64,000 bases of DNA from Streptomyces coeruleorubidus (GTDB lineage Bacteria > Actinomycetota > Actinomycetes > Streptomycetales > Streptomycetaceae): the NCBI RefSeq assembly GCF_008705135.1, contig NZ_CP023694.1, positions 6,367,001 through 6,431,000 of the forward strand. Reading direction: 5' to 3'. A program made the position numbers and the translations under genes. Under the pieces are notes generated by a model. It had not been told where the DNA came from. It ran no database searches and saw nothing but the letters and a program-made list of their open reading frames with translations. Below are positions 48,981 through 57,382 of this stretch, one piece after another (position 1 is the stretch's first letter; each line of letters opens with the position of its first letter).

Positions 48981-49283
48981 GTGCCTGCGGCGGCCTGTGC
49001 GGCTTCGGTGGGGGTGCAGCGCGTAGCGCCTACCGGGGTGCGGTGGGTCGGGGCCGTGTCGGGGGGTGTCCGTCCTCGGAACGGCGCGATGGGGTCGGAC
49101 GCCGACTGACTGTCCGTTGACGCGCCAACCGCTGCGGGCGGACACCCCCCGACACGGCCCCTTCCGTGCGTACGCGGGTGCGGGCGCGTCGTGGCCGCCC
49201 TAGCTGCGGGCAGTCGTGCCGCTAAGGGCGGCACGGGTGGGCGCAGCGGCACCCCGTTCCGCCGGGCTGCGGACCCACCCGGC
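48981..49283. repeat. Interspersed non-coding repeat, copy B, with 23-bp inverted repeat
   Basis: The 340-base gap before the sugar-permease gene holds the same repeat as 12188-12413, in the same order. It differs from copy A in two ways: it lacks the palindromic insert, and it has an extra 112-bp block bounded by a perfect 23-bp inverted repeat (49050-49072 and 49139-49161; loop 66 bases). Copy A holds only sequence resembling the right arm. The inverted repeat may end transcription of the upstream operon. Confidence 0.8.
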
Positions 49284-49300
49284 CCCGGCCCCGACGCCGG

Positions 49301-50140
49301 TCAGCCCTTCACCGCCCCGCCCAGTGCGAAGCCCCCTCCCAGGCGTCGGGCGATCAGGACGTACAGAAGGATCACCGGGGTCGAGTAGACGATCGAGAAC
49401 GCCGCCAGCTGCCCGTACGCCACCATCCCCCGGTTCCCGAAGAAGTCGTTGATGCTGACGGACGCCGGCATCTGGTCGGGTGTCAGCAGGAGCATGAAGG
49501 GGACGAAGAAGTTGCCCCACATCATGACGAAGGAGAAGACCGTCACGACGCCCATGCCCGGGCCCATCAGGGGCAGCACGATCCGGATCAGGGACTGGAG
49601 GGACGACGCCCCGTCGGTCCAGGCCGCCTCTTCCAGTTCCTTCGGTACGCCGTCCATGAAGTTCTTCGTCAGCCAGATGGCGAACGGCAGTTGGGACGCG
49701 GCGAAGAAGAAGATCGTGCCCTGCATGGTGTCGATCAGATCCACCCGGACGAAGAGCGCGTAGACCGGGACCATGATCGCCGTGATCGGCAGACTCGTCG
49801 CGAAGAGGATCGTCAGCAGGAACGGGCGGTTGAAGCGGGAGCGGAAGCGGGAGAGCGGGTAGGCCGCCAGGGCCGCGCAGACCACCGTCAGCAGCGTCGC
49901 GCTGCCGCACAGGATGAGGCTGTTGAGCAGGGGCGTGAAGGTGATCTCGGGGGTCAGGATCGCGTCGAAGTTGTCCGGGGTGAGGCCGTCGGGCGCCTTG
50001 ACCCGGAGGTCGGCGCGGGGGTCCAGGGAGGACAGGACCACCCAGGCCAGGGGGAGTACGAAAGCTGCGGCGACCACCAGGAGGCCCGCGTCCGCCGCCA
50101 GGCGGCGGGTCGTGCGGCGGGAGGCGAGTGTGACTGCCAT
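49301..50140 (-). CDS. Sugar ABC transporter permease (MalG type)
   Basis: Second membrane subunit of a carbohydrate importer, 279 aa with six segments. It has the EAA loop VPKELEEAAWTDGASSLQSLIRIVLPLMGPG that docks an ATPase, and the usual start RLAADAGLLVVAAAFVLPLAWVVLSSLDP. It starts five bases after the MalF-type gene's stop. No ATPase is encoded nearby; Streptomyces importers of this class often share the general ATPase MsiK. Confidence 0.94.
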   Translation of the reverse strand: MAVTLASRRTTRRLAADAGLLVVAAAFVLPLAWVVLSSLDPRADLRVKAPDGLTPDNFDAILTPEITFTPLLNSLILCGSATLLTVVCAALAAYPLSRFRSRFNRPFLLTILFATSLPITAIMVPVYALFVRVDLIDTMQGTIFFFAASQLPFAIWLTKNFMDGVPKELEEAAWTDGASSLQSLIRIVLPLMGPGMGVVTVFSFVMMWGNFFVPFMLLLTPDQMPASVSINDFFGNRGMVAYGQLAAFSIVYSTPVILLYVLIARRLGGGFALGGAVKG

Positions 50141-50145
50141 GCGGG

Positions 50146-51075
50146 TCAGACCTCCGTCCGCAGCAGGCGCAGATAGACGAGGGAGAAGAGGGAGCCGACC
50201 AGAAGGAGGAGCAGGGCCACCGCCGTGCCGTAGCCGATCAGGCTGTTCTGGAAGGCCTGTTCGTACATGAAGAGCGGCAGCGTCTGGCTCCTTCCGCCCG
50301 GGCCGCCCCTGGTCATCACCCAGATCAGCCCGAAGACCGAGAGGGTCTGGAGGGTGTTGAGCATCAGGTTCGTGCCGATGGAGCGGCGGATCATGGGCAG
50401 GGTGATGTGCCACATGCGGCGCCAGCCGCCGGCCCCGTCGACCTCGGCGGCCTCGGTGATCTCCTTGGGGATCTCGTTCAGCGCGGCCGAGTAGACCAGC
50501 ATCGAGAAGGCCGTGCCCCTCCAGACGTTGGCGAAGGACACCGCCAGGATCGGGAGCGTGAACAGCCAGTTCTGGGAGGGCAGGTGGAGCCAGTCCAGGA
50601 GGGCGTTCAGGGTGCCCTCGCGGCGGAAGAAGGCGTAGAGGAGGAAGCCGGCCACCACCTCCGGCAGCACCCAGGCGGTCACCACGATGCCGCCGGTGAG
50701 CGTGCGGACCGGTTCCGACGCGCGCCGCATCAGCGCCGCCAGGGCGAGGCCGAGCGTGTTCTGCCCGATGAGGGACGACAGGACCGTGAACACCAGGGTC
50801 AGCCATACGGCGTTCAGGAACGCCTCGTCCCCGAAGGCCCGGGTGAAGTTCTCGAAGCCGACGAACGAGTCCTGGGCCTGGCCGGTGAGCTGGAGGTCCG
50901 TGAAGGCGATGTAGACGCAGTAGGCGATCGGGCCGGCGAGGAAGAGGAGCAGGAGGACGACGGCGGGGGTGAGGGGGAGGGCCCGGACCAGCGCGCCCGG
51001 GCCCCGCCGGGGGCGGAGGGGAGCCGTGGGGCCGGGCGTCTTTCCGAGGTCGGTGTGCGGTGCCGTGGTGGTCAT
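50146..51075 (-). CDS. Sugar ABC transporter permease (MalF type)
   Basis: First membrane subunit of the carbohydrate importer, 309 aa. After a Pro-rich cytoplasmic N-terminus it has six hydrophobic segments and the EAA loop EIPKEITEAAEVDGAGGWRRMWHITLPMIRR. It is second in the operon, 17 bases after the binding-protein gene. Together with the MalG-type subunit it forms the pore for a mono- or oligosaccharide. Confidence 0.94.
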   Translation of the reverse strand: MTTTAPHTDLGKTPGPTAPLRPRRGPGALVRALPLTPAVVLLLLFLAGPIAYCVYIAFTDLQLTGQAQDSFVGFENFTRAFGDEAFLNAVWLTLVFTVLSSLIGQNTLGLALAALMRRASEPVRTLTGGIVVTAWVLPEVVAGFLLYAFFRREGTLNALLDWLHLPSQNWLFTLPILAVSFANVWRGTAFSMLVYSAALNEIPKEITEAAEVDGAGGWRRMWHITLPMIRRSIGTNLMLNTLQTLSVFGLIWVMTRGGPGGRSQTLPLFMYEQAFQNSLIGYGTAVALLLLLVGSLFSLVYLRLLRTEV

Positions 51076-51091
51076 CCGGGCGTACCGCCGC

Positions 51092-52459
51092 CTACCGCTC
51101 GACGACCTGGTTGTCCGTGGCGTCCTTCAGGGCGTCCACGTAGCCGCCCGTCGCCTCGTCCACCGACATGTCACCCGTCGTCACGCCCTCCATGGCCTCC
51201 TGGATGGCCGTGGAGACCTTGGGGTAGGCCGGGTAGGCGGGGCGGTAGTGGGTGTGCCGCACCAGGTCGGTGAAGAACTTGGTGCCGGGCTGGGCGGTGG
51301 CGTACCCGGGGTCCTTCGCCACGTCCTCGCGGACCGCGATGCCGGAGTTGGCGACGTACCACTTCCGCGCGTTGGCCTTGGTCTGCATCGTCTTGATGAA
51401 CTCGAAGGCCAGGTCCGGGTTGCCGGCCTTGGCCGGGATCGACCAGGTCCAGCCGCCGGACATGCTCACCTTGCCGGGCGCCTGGCCGTGCTGCGTGGGC
51501 ATGGCGGCGAGGCCGAGCTTCTCCGACCACTCGGGCCACTCGTGGCCGCTGCCGGGCAGCCAGTCCTGCGGCAGCCAGGAGCCGTCGAGGGCGATGCCGA
51601 GCCTGCCCTTCGGGAGCCACTCGCCGCGCACCCGGGTCATGACGTTCGGGTCGAGCGCGTCGGAGACGTCCGGGCCCAGCTTCTCCTTGTAGACCGTCTC
51701 GACGAAGGCGAGGGCGTCCTCGAAGCCCTGGCCGCCGGCGATCCACTTCTTGCTCGCCTTGTCGTAGAGGGGGTCCGTGCGGCCGTCGTTCGTGCCGTAG
51801 AGCAGCATCTCGAAGGTCTGCATGGTGGCGGCCTCGCCGACCGGCTTGCCCGTGTAGACGTTGAGCGGGATGACGCCGGGGACCTTCTGCTTGATGGTGC
51901 GGGCCGCGGTCAGGACGTCCTTCCAGGTCTTCGGCTGCCAGTCGGCGGGGAGGCCGGCCTTGGCGAAGACGCCCTTGTCGAACCAGAGTCCGCGGGTGTC
52001 GGTGCCGTCGGGGACGCCGTACGTCTTGCCGTCCTCGCCCTTGGCCGCCGCCTTCGCCGTGTCGATGAACCGGTTCCAGTCCGGCCACTTGGCGAGGTAG
52101 GGGTCGAGGGGCTTGAGATAGCCGCTGGTGATGTCCGAGTTGATGAGGAAGGTGTCCTCGTAGACCAGGTCGGGGGCGGTCTTGGGGGAGCGGAGCATCT
52201 GCTGGAGCTTGGTGTAGTACTCCGAGTCCGGGGCCTTGATCGGGACGAGCTCGACCTTCTTGCCGGGGTGGGCCTTCTCGAACTGCTGCTTGATGTCCGC
52301 GAGATAGGTGTCCATCACCTTGATGGAGTTGTCCGTGGACTGTTTGAAGGAGACCTTCACGGTGTCGGGGTCGCTGCCGGAACCGCCACCGCAGGCGGTG
52401 AGGGCGGTCGCGGCGAGGGCCAGGGCGAGGAGAGGTGTGAAAGCGGCGGTGGGGCGCAC
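51092..52459 (-). CDS. Sugar-binding lipoprotein of ABC importer
   Basis: Extracellular solute-binding protein (family 1), 455 aa, held by a lipid anchor: signal LLALALAATALTAC with the lipobox Cys23. Binding-protein features include VKVSFKQSTDN, EKAHPGKKVELVPI, YTKLQQMLRS and a C-terminal TGDMSVDEATGGYVDALKDA. GTG 52459 has an AGGAGG site. It heads the three-gene operon. A DasR-like site at 52524 suggests amino-sugar or global GlcNAc control, but the substrate is not proved. Confidence 0.94.
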   Translation of the reverse strand: MRPTAAFTPLLALALAATALTACGGGSGSDPDTVKVSFKQSTDNSIKVMDTYLADIKQQFEKAHPGKKVELVPIKAPDSEYYTKLQQMLRSPKTAPDLVYEDTFLINSDITSGYLKPLDPYLAKWPDWNRFIDTAKAAAKGEDGKTYGVPDGTDTRGLWFDKGVFAKAGLPADWQPKTWKDVLTAARTIKQKVPGVIPLNVYTGKPVGEAATMQTFEMLLYGTNDGRTDPLYDKASKKWIAGGQGFEDALAFVETVYKEKLGPDVSDALDPNVMTRVRGEWLPKGRLGIALDGSWLPQDWLPGSGHEWPEWSEKLGLAAMPTQHGQAPGKVSMSGGWTWSIPAKAGNPDLAFEFIKTMQTKANARKWYVANSGIAVREDVAKDPGYATAQPGTKFFTDLVRHTHYRPAYPAYPKVSTAIQEAMEGVTTGDMSVDEATGGYVDALKDATDNQVVER

Positions 52460-52523
52460 GGCACGAACCTCCTACGGACGCACTTCTTTGTGGCCGGGAC
52501 GGCTGCGTGGTGAACCTAAGTTG

Positions 52524-52539
52524 AGTGGTCTAGTCAGGT
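52524..52539. promoter_or_regulatory. DasR-like (dre) site
   Basis: AGTGGTCTAGTCAGGT matches the DasR consensus ACTGGTCTAGACCAGT, recalled from the literature, at 12 of 16 positions, with the left half and the TCTAG core intact. It lies about 65 bases before the sugar-binding-protein start, where such repressors act. Confidence 0.5.
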
Positions 52540-52588
52540 CAATGCGTGTGCGCCGGTTCGATCGTGGCCGACCGTAGTTGACGAGCCG

Positions 52589-53287
52589 TCACTGGCCCGT
52601 GACCCAGCGGTAATGCAACTCCGGTCGTCCCACCGTGCCGTACTGCGGGCGGCGGGCCGCGCGGCCCGCGTCCACCAGGTGTTCCAGGTAACGGCGGGCC
52701 GTGATGCGGGAGATGCCCACGGTCTCCGCCACACCGGCGGCCGTGAGGCCCTCCGCGCTGTCGCGCAGGGCCACCGTCACCCGCTCCAGCGTCGGTGCGC
52801 TCAGCCCCTTCGGCAGGGCTGCCGGGCCCGGGGCGCGCAGGGCCGCCAGCGCCCGGTCCACCTCGTCCTGCCCGCTCGCCTCGCCGACCGCCGCGTGGAA
52901 CTCGGCGTACCGCACGAGGCGGTCCCGCAGGGTCGCGAAGGTGAACGGCTTCAGGACGTACTGCACGACTCCGAGCGAGACGCCCTCGCGCACGACCGCC
53001 AGATCGCGCGCCGACGTCACCGCGATCACGTCCGCGTGGTGTCCGGCCGTCCGGAGCGACCGTGCCAGTTGCAGTCCGTGGACGTCCGGCAGGTGGAGGT
53101 CGAGCAGGAGCAGGTCGACGGGCGTGCGCTCCAGGGCCCGGCGCGCCTCCGCGCCCGTGTGCGCCTTGCCCACGGCGACGAATCCCGGGACCCGGCCGAC
53201 GTACATCACGTGCGCGTCCGCGGCGACCGGGTCGTCCTCGACGACCAGGACGCGGATGGCCCTCTCGGGGGTGGTGTCGCTCGTCAT
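52589..53287 (-). CDS. CitB/DcuR-type response regulator
   Basis: Two-component regulator of 232 aa. The receiver has VEDDPVAADAH and phospho-acceptor Asp63 (LLLLDLHLPDVHG), with the Lys in YVLKPF. The C-terminal HTH (GLTAAGVAETVGISRITARRYLEHLVDAGRA) is typical of regulators for C4-dicarboxylate or citrate transport. Start and kinase stop overlap as ATGA. Its likely target is the divergent symporter gene at 55150. Confidence 0.93.
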   Translation of the reverse strand: MTSDTTPERAIRVLVVEDDPVAADAHVMYVGRVPGFVAVGKAHTGAEARRALERTPVDLLLLDLHLPDVHGLQLARSLRTAGHHADVIAVTSARDLAVVREGVSLGVVQYVLKPFTFATLRDRLVRYAEFHAAVGEASGQDEVDRALAALRAPGPAALPKGLSAPTLERVTVALRDSAEGLTAAGVAETVGISRITARRYLEHLVDAGRAARRPQYGTVGRPELHYRWVTGQ

Positions 53288-54972
53288 GCGTAGCCTCCAG
53301 CGCCTCTGGACACCGAGGTCCTGGATGTCACGCCCTCGGCCACCGCCCCCGACTCCCGCAGCGGCAGGCGTACCTCGAACTGTGCCCCGCCCCCGTCGGC
53401 CTCCGACACCGACAGCGTGCCCTCGTGCCGCTGCACCGCCTGACGTACCAGGGCCAGCCCCAGCCCCCGGCCGCCCGGACCCGCCGGCTTGGTCGAGAAG
53501 CCCCGCTGGAAGACGGCCTCGGCGTGCTCCGGGTCCACGCCCGGGCCGGTGTCCGAGACCCTCAGCACCAGCTCCGGGGCGTCATCGAGGGCCTCGGGAT
53601 CCTCGGTCTCCTGGGTGTACGCCGCCACCGTCACCCGCGCCCGCACGCTGCCCTGTGCCGCGTCCACGGCGTTGTCGATCAGGTTGCCCAGGATGGTCAC
53701 CAGGTCCCGCGACGGGAGGGACTCCGGCAGCAGTCCGTCGTCCAGGCTGCTGTCCTCCGACACCATCAGCTCCACGCCCCGCTCGTTCGCCTGGGCCGTC
53801 TTGCCCAGCAGCAGCGCCGCCAGCACCGGCTCGCTCACCGCCGCCACGACCTGGTCGGTCAACGCCTGCGCCAGCTCCAGCTCGGCCGTCGCGAACTCCA
53901 CCGCCTCCTCCGCCCGGCCCAGCTCGATCAGCGAGACGACCGTGTGCAGTCGGTTCGCCGCCTCGTGCGCCTGTGAGCGCAGCGCCTGCGTGAAGCCCCG
54001 CTCGGAGTCCAACTCGCCCATCAGGGACTGGAGTTCGGTGACGTCGCGCAGGGTGACGACCGTACCGCGCCGCTCACCGCCCGACACCGGCGAGGTGTTG
54101 ATCACCAGTACCCGCGACGCCGTCAGATGCACCTCGTCCACCCGCGGCTCCGAGGCCAGCAGCGCGCCCGTCAGCGGGGCCGGCAGCCCCAGCTCCGCCA
54201 CCGACCTGCCCACCACGTCCCCGGCCACGCCGAGCAACTCGCGCCCTCCGTCGTTGATCAGCGCCACACGGTACTGCCCGTCCAGCATCAGCAGCCCCTC
54301 GCGTACGGCGTGCAGGGCGGCCTGGTGGTAGTCGTGCATCCGGCTGAGCTGGGCCGCGTTCATGCCGTGGGTGTGGCGGCGCAGCCGGGCGTTGATGACG
54401 TAGGTGCCGACGGCGCCCAGGACAAGCGCGCCGGCCGCGACGCCGAGCAGGGCCGTGAGCTGGTCCTGCACCCGCTGGGTGATCTCCTCGACCCGGATGC
54501 CCGCGCTGACCAGGCCCACGATCTCCGTGCCGTCCTGGATCGGGGTGACAGCGCGGACCGAGGGGCCGAGCGTGCCGGTGTAGGTCTCGTCGAAGGTCTC
54601 GCCCTTCAGGGCCTTCGCGGTATGGCCCCGGAAGGGCTGGCCGATCTGGTCCGGGTCGGGATGCGTCCAGCGGATCCCCCGCGGATCCATGATCGTTATG
54701 AAGTCGACCTCGGTGTCCCGCATGACCTTCAGCGCGTACGGCTGGAGCTCGGCGGTCGGGTCGGAGGTGCGGGCCGCCTGAAGCACCGAAGGGGAGTCGG
54801 CGACGGATCGCGCCACCGCCCTGGCCTGGCGCGTCGCCGCCTCTTCGGCCTGACTGCGGTCACTGGCGTAAGTGAACAGCGCGTATCCGGCCACGACGAC
54901 CGCTATCAGGACGGCCTGCATGGCGAAGAGCTGGCCCGCCAGGCTGCGGGGACCGGGGACGGAGAAGCGCAT
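53284..54972 (-). CDS. CitA/DcuS-type sensor histidine kinase
   Basis: Membrane sensor of 562 aa. Two transmembrane helices flank a periplasmic PAS-like (sCACHE) domain (VMRDTEVDFITIMDPRGIRWTHPDPDQIGQPF, GPSVRAVTPI), as in citrate, fumarate and malate sensors. A cytoplasmic PAS domain follows, then the H-box SQAHEAANRLHTVVSLIELG and the ATPase motifs ILGNLIDNAVDAA, SDTGPGV and GGRGLGLALVRQAV. It faces the dicarboxylate symporter gene across a 177-base intergenic region, so the signal is probably a C4-dicarboxylate. Confidence 0.94.
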   Translation of the reverse strand: MRFSVPGPRSLAGQLFAMQAVLIAVVVAGYALFTYASDRSQAEEAATRQARAVARSVADSPSVLQAARTSDPTAELQPYALKVMRDTEVDFITIMDPRGIRWTHPDPDQIGQPFRGHTAKALKGETFDETYTGTLGPSVRAVTPIQDGTEIVGLVSAGIRVEEITQRVQDQLTALLGVAAGALVLGAVGTYVINARLRRHTHGMNAAQLSRMHDYHQAALHAVREGLLMLDGQYRVALINDGGRELLGVAGDVVGRSVAELGLPAPLTGALLASEPRVDEVHLTASRVLVINTSPVSGGERRGTVVTLRDVTELQSLMGELDSERGFTQALRSQAHEAANRLHTVVSLIELGRAEEAVEFATAELELAQALTDQVVAAVSEPVLAALLLGKTAQANERGVELMVSEDSSLDDGLLPESLPSRDLVTILGNLIDNAVDAAQGSVRARVTVAAYTQETEDPEALDDAPELVLRVSDTGPGVDPEHAEAVFQRGFSTKPAGPGGRGLGLALVRQAVQRHEGTLSVSEADGGGAQFEVRLPLRESGAVAEGVTSRTSVSRGAGGYA

Positions 54973-55149
54973 GTCGTCAGTCTGCCTCGTGGCTGATTGT
55001 GAACTATATGAACGGAAGGGTGACCGCGCTCACACAGCAGGACATAGTCACGGCATTCCCCATAACGCATCTCCGGGAGCCCCGCTCCCTTTTCCCCGGA
55101 CGTGAGCCGCACGCCGGTGATGCCGACGACGTCGTCAAGGAGGGCCGCC

Positions 55150-56544
55150 GTGACCAGCGCAGCCGATACGGCACCTGCCGCACCAAAAGCCAAGCGGGAC
55201 CGCACGCACTATCTCTACATCGCGGTGATCATCGCGGTCGCCGCCGGTATCGCGGTGGGTCTGGCCGCACCCGACTTCGCTGTCGAGCTGAAGCCGATCG
55301 GGACCGGCTTCGTGAACCTGATCAAGATGATGATCTCGCCGATCATCTTCTGCACCATCGTGCTGGGCATCGGCTCGGTACGTAAGGCCACCAAGGTCGG
55401 TGCCGTCGGCGGTATCGCCCTCGGCTACTTCATGGTGATGTCGCTGGTCGCGCTGAGCATCGGCCTGGTCGTCGGCAACATCCTGGACCCGGGCTCGAGC
55501 CTCGCGATGACCGACGCGGTCAAGGAGGCCGGTCACGCACAGGTCGACCCCGAGGCCACCACGAACACCGCCGACTTCCTGCTGGGCATCATCCCGACCA
55601 CGATCGTCTCCGCGTTCACCAACGAGTCGGTCCTGCAGACCCTGCTGATCGCCCTGCTCGCCGGCTTCGCGCTCCAGGGCATGGGCTCGGCCGGCGAGCC
55701 GATCCTGCGCGGTATCGAGCACATCCAGCGGCTCGTCTTCCGCATCCTCGCCATGGTGATGTGGGCCGCCCCGATCGGTGCCTTCGGTGCCATCGCCGCC
55801 GTCACCGGCTCCGCCGGCCTGGACGCGCTCAAGAGCCTCGCCGTGCTGATGCTCGGCTTCTACGTCACCTGCTTCCTCTTCGTCTTCATCGTGCTCGGCA
55901 TCCTGCTGCGCGTGATCTCCGGCCTGAACATCCTCACGCTGTTCAAGTACCTGGGCCGTGAGTTCCTGCTGATCCTGTCGACGTCCTCGTCCGAGTCCGC
56001 GCTGCCGCGGCTCATCGCGAAGATGGAGCACCTGGGCGTCAGCAAGCCGGTGGTCGGCATCACGGTCCCGACCGGCTACTCCTTCAACCTCGACGGCACC
56101 ATGATCTACATGACCATGGCGTCCCTGTTCATCGCCGACGCGATGGGCACGCCGATGTCGATCGGCGAGCAGATCCCGCTGCTGCTCTTCCTGCTGGTCG
56201 CCTCCAAGGGCGCCGCCGGTGTCACCGGCGCCGGCCTCGCGACGCTGGCCGGTGGTCTCCAGTCGCACAAGCCGGCCCTGGTGGACGGCATCGGCCTCAT
56301 CGTCGGCATCGACCGCTTCATGAGCGAGGCCCGTGCCCTGACCAACTTCGCCGGCAACGCCGTGGCCACCGTGCTGATCGGCACCTGGACGAAGGAGATC
56401 GACAAGGACCGCGTGAACCAGGTCCTCGCCGGTCAGATCCCCTTCGACGAGAAGACGCTGCTGGACGACGGCCACGGCGGTCCGGCCGAGGACCACGCCG
56501 AGGTGCCCGAGCAGGGCGGCGAGAAGGAGCTGGCGAAGGCCTGA
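55150..56544 (+). CDS. Cation:dicarboxylate symporter (DctA/GltP family)
   Basis: Uptake transporter of 464 aa for C4-dicarboxylates or glutamate. Family motifs are NLIKMMISPIIFCTIVLGIGS, the serine-rich LSTSSSESALPRL hairpin, VPTGYSFNLDGTMIYMTMASLFIADA and SKGAAGVTGAG. GTG 55150 follows AAGGAGGG; the in-frame start at 55102 is less likely. It is divergent from a CitA/CitB-type sensor pair, the classical arrangement for DctA control. Confidence 0.95.
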   Translation: MTSAADTAPAAPKAKRDRTHYLYIAVIIAVAAGIAVGLAAPDFAVELKPIGTGFVNLIKMMISPIIFCTIVLGIGSVRKATKVGAVGGIALGYFMVMSLVALSIGLVVGNILDPGSSLAMTDAVKEAGHAQVDPEATTNTADFLLGIIPTTIVSAFTNESVLQTLLIALLAGFALQGMGSAGEPILRGIEHIQRLVFRILAMVMWAAPIGAFGAIAAVTGSAGLDALKSLAVLMLGFYVTCFLFVFIVLGILLRVISGLNILTLFKYLGREFLLILSTSSSESALPRLIAKMEHLGVSKPVVGITVPTGYSFNLDGTMIYMTMASLFIADAMGTPMSIGEQIPLLLFLLVASKGAAGVTGAGLATLAGGLQSHKPALVDGIGLIVGIDRFMSEARALTNFAGNAVATVLIGTWTKEIDKDRVNQVLAGQIPFDEKTLLDDGHGGPAEDHAEVPEQGGEKELAKA

Positions 56545-56566
56545 CGGCCCCGCGCCCCGCGAGACT

Positions 56567-56605
56567 CCGGGCGGCTGAGTGTCCCCCCGTCGCTCAGCCG
56601 CCCGG
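56567..56605. terminator. Terminator between symporter and TetR genes
   Basis: Perfect 13-bp inverted repeat, CCGGGCGGCTGAG with its complement, and a 13-base loop, between the converging symporter and TetR genes. Confidence 0.75.
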
Positions 56606-56655
56606 TCCGTGTGCGGAGAAAGACCATCCGTACGATCAGCCGTACGCAGACAAGA

Positions 56656-57273
56656 TCAATCGTTCAGCTTCGCCACCAGCTCGGTGGCCTCAGAGGCGGG
56701 CACGCCCGCCGCGGTCAGCACCGTGACCGCGGCGCAGCGGCCCGCCTCTCGCGCTGCCACGAGTCCGTCGTTCACCGCCTCCATCAGCGCGACCAGCATC
56801 TGCTCGTGCACGTAGGCCAGGGCCGGCGCGGGCAGCGGTGAGCTGAAGACGCCCTCGTCGAGGCCGCGCCGGAGCACCCCGGTGGCGGCCTCCCGGACCG
56901 GGGTGAGCCGCTCCCTGATGCCCTGCATGGTGACCGTGCGCTGGGCGAGCGCGATCAGCAGCCGGTAGCGGTCGGCGAGCTCCCACACCGCCAGCACCGA
57001 GCGGGCCACGGACTCCGCCGGGTCCTGCACGCCCTCGCGGCCCGCCGCGTGCGCGGCCGACAGGGCCTGAACCGCTTCGTCGACGAGCGTGCTGATCAGC
57101 GCCTCGCGGCTCGGGAAGTGCCCGTACACCGTCCGCCGTACGACGCCCGCGGCGCGTGCGATCTGGTCCATGGAGGCGTCGGGGTCGCGCAGCAGCTCGC
57201 CGAGGGCGACGTCGAGGATGCGGCGCCGGTTGGCGTCGGCGCGGCTGGTGGTGCCCGTGGTCATGGACGCCAT
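56656..57273 (-). CDS. TetR-family repressor of efflux pump
   Basis: Repressor of 205 aa. The HTH is RRRILDVALGELLRDPDASMDQIARAAGVVRRTVYGHFPSREALISTLVDEA. ATG 57273 follows AAGGGG. It is divergent from an MFS drug exporter, and three near-identical 18-bp palindromes lie between them, so it almost certainly represses both genes. The inducer is probably a cationic drug or dye. Confidence 0.94.
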   Translation of the reverse strand: MASMTTGTTSRADANRRRILDVALGELLRDPDASMDQIARAAGVVRRTVYGHFPSREALISTLVDEAVQALSAAHAAGREGVQDPAESVARSVLAVWELADRYRLLIALAQRTVTMQGIRERLTPVREAATGVLRRGLDEGVFSSPLPAPALAYVHEQMLVALMEAVNDGLVAAREAGRCAAVTVLTAAGVPASEATELVAKLND

Positions 57274-57294
57274 TGTGCCCCTTCTCTCATTGAT

Positions 57295-57357
57295 TTGCAC
57301 AGCACTGTGCAACGACGTACATTGCACAGTGTTGTGCAATTGCACAGCTCTGTGCAA
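57295..57357. promoter_or_regulatory. Three TTGCACA-N4-TGTGCAA operators
   Basis: Palindromes at 57295-57312 (centre GCAC), 57322-57339 (centre GTGT) and 57340-57357 (centre GCTC) all read TTGCACA-N4-TGTGCAA. The second and third touch; centres are 27 and 18 bp apart. They fill the gap between the TetR and MFS genes and are the clearest operator set in the window. Confidence 0.93.
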
Positions 57358-57382
57358 GTCAGTGAGGAAGGCGACCTCTGCC

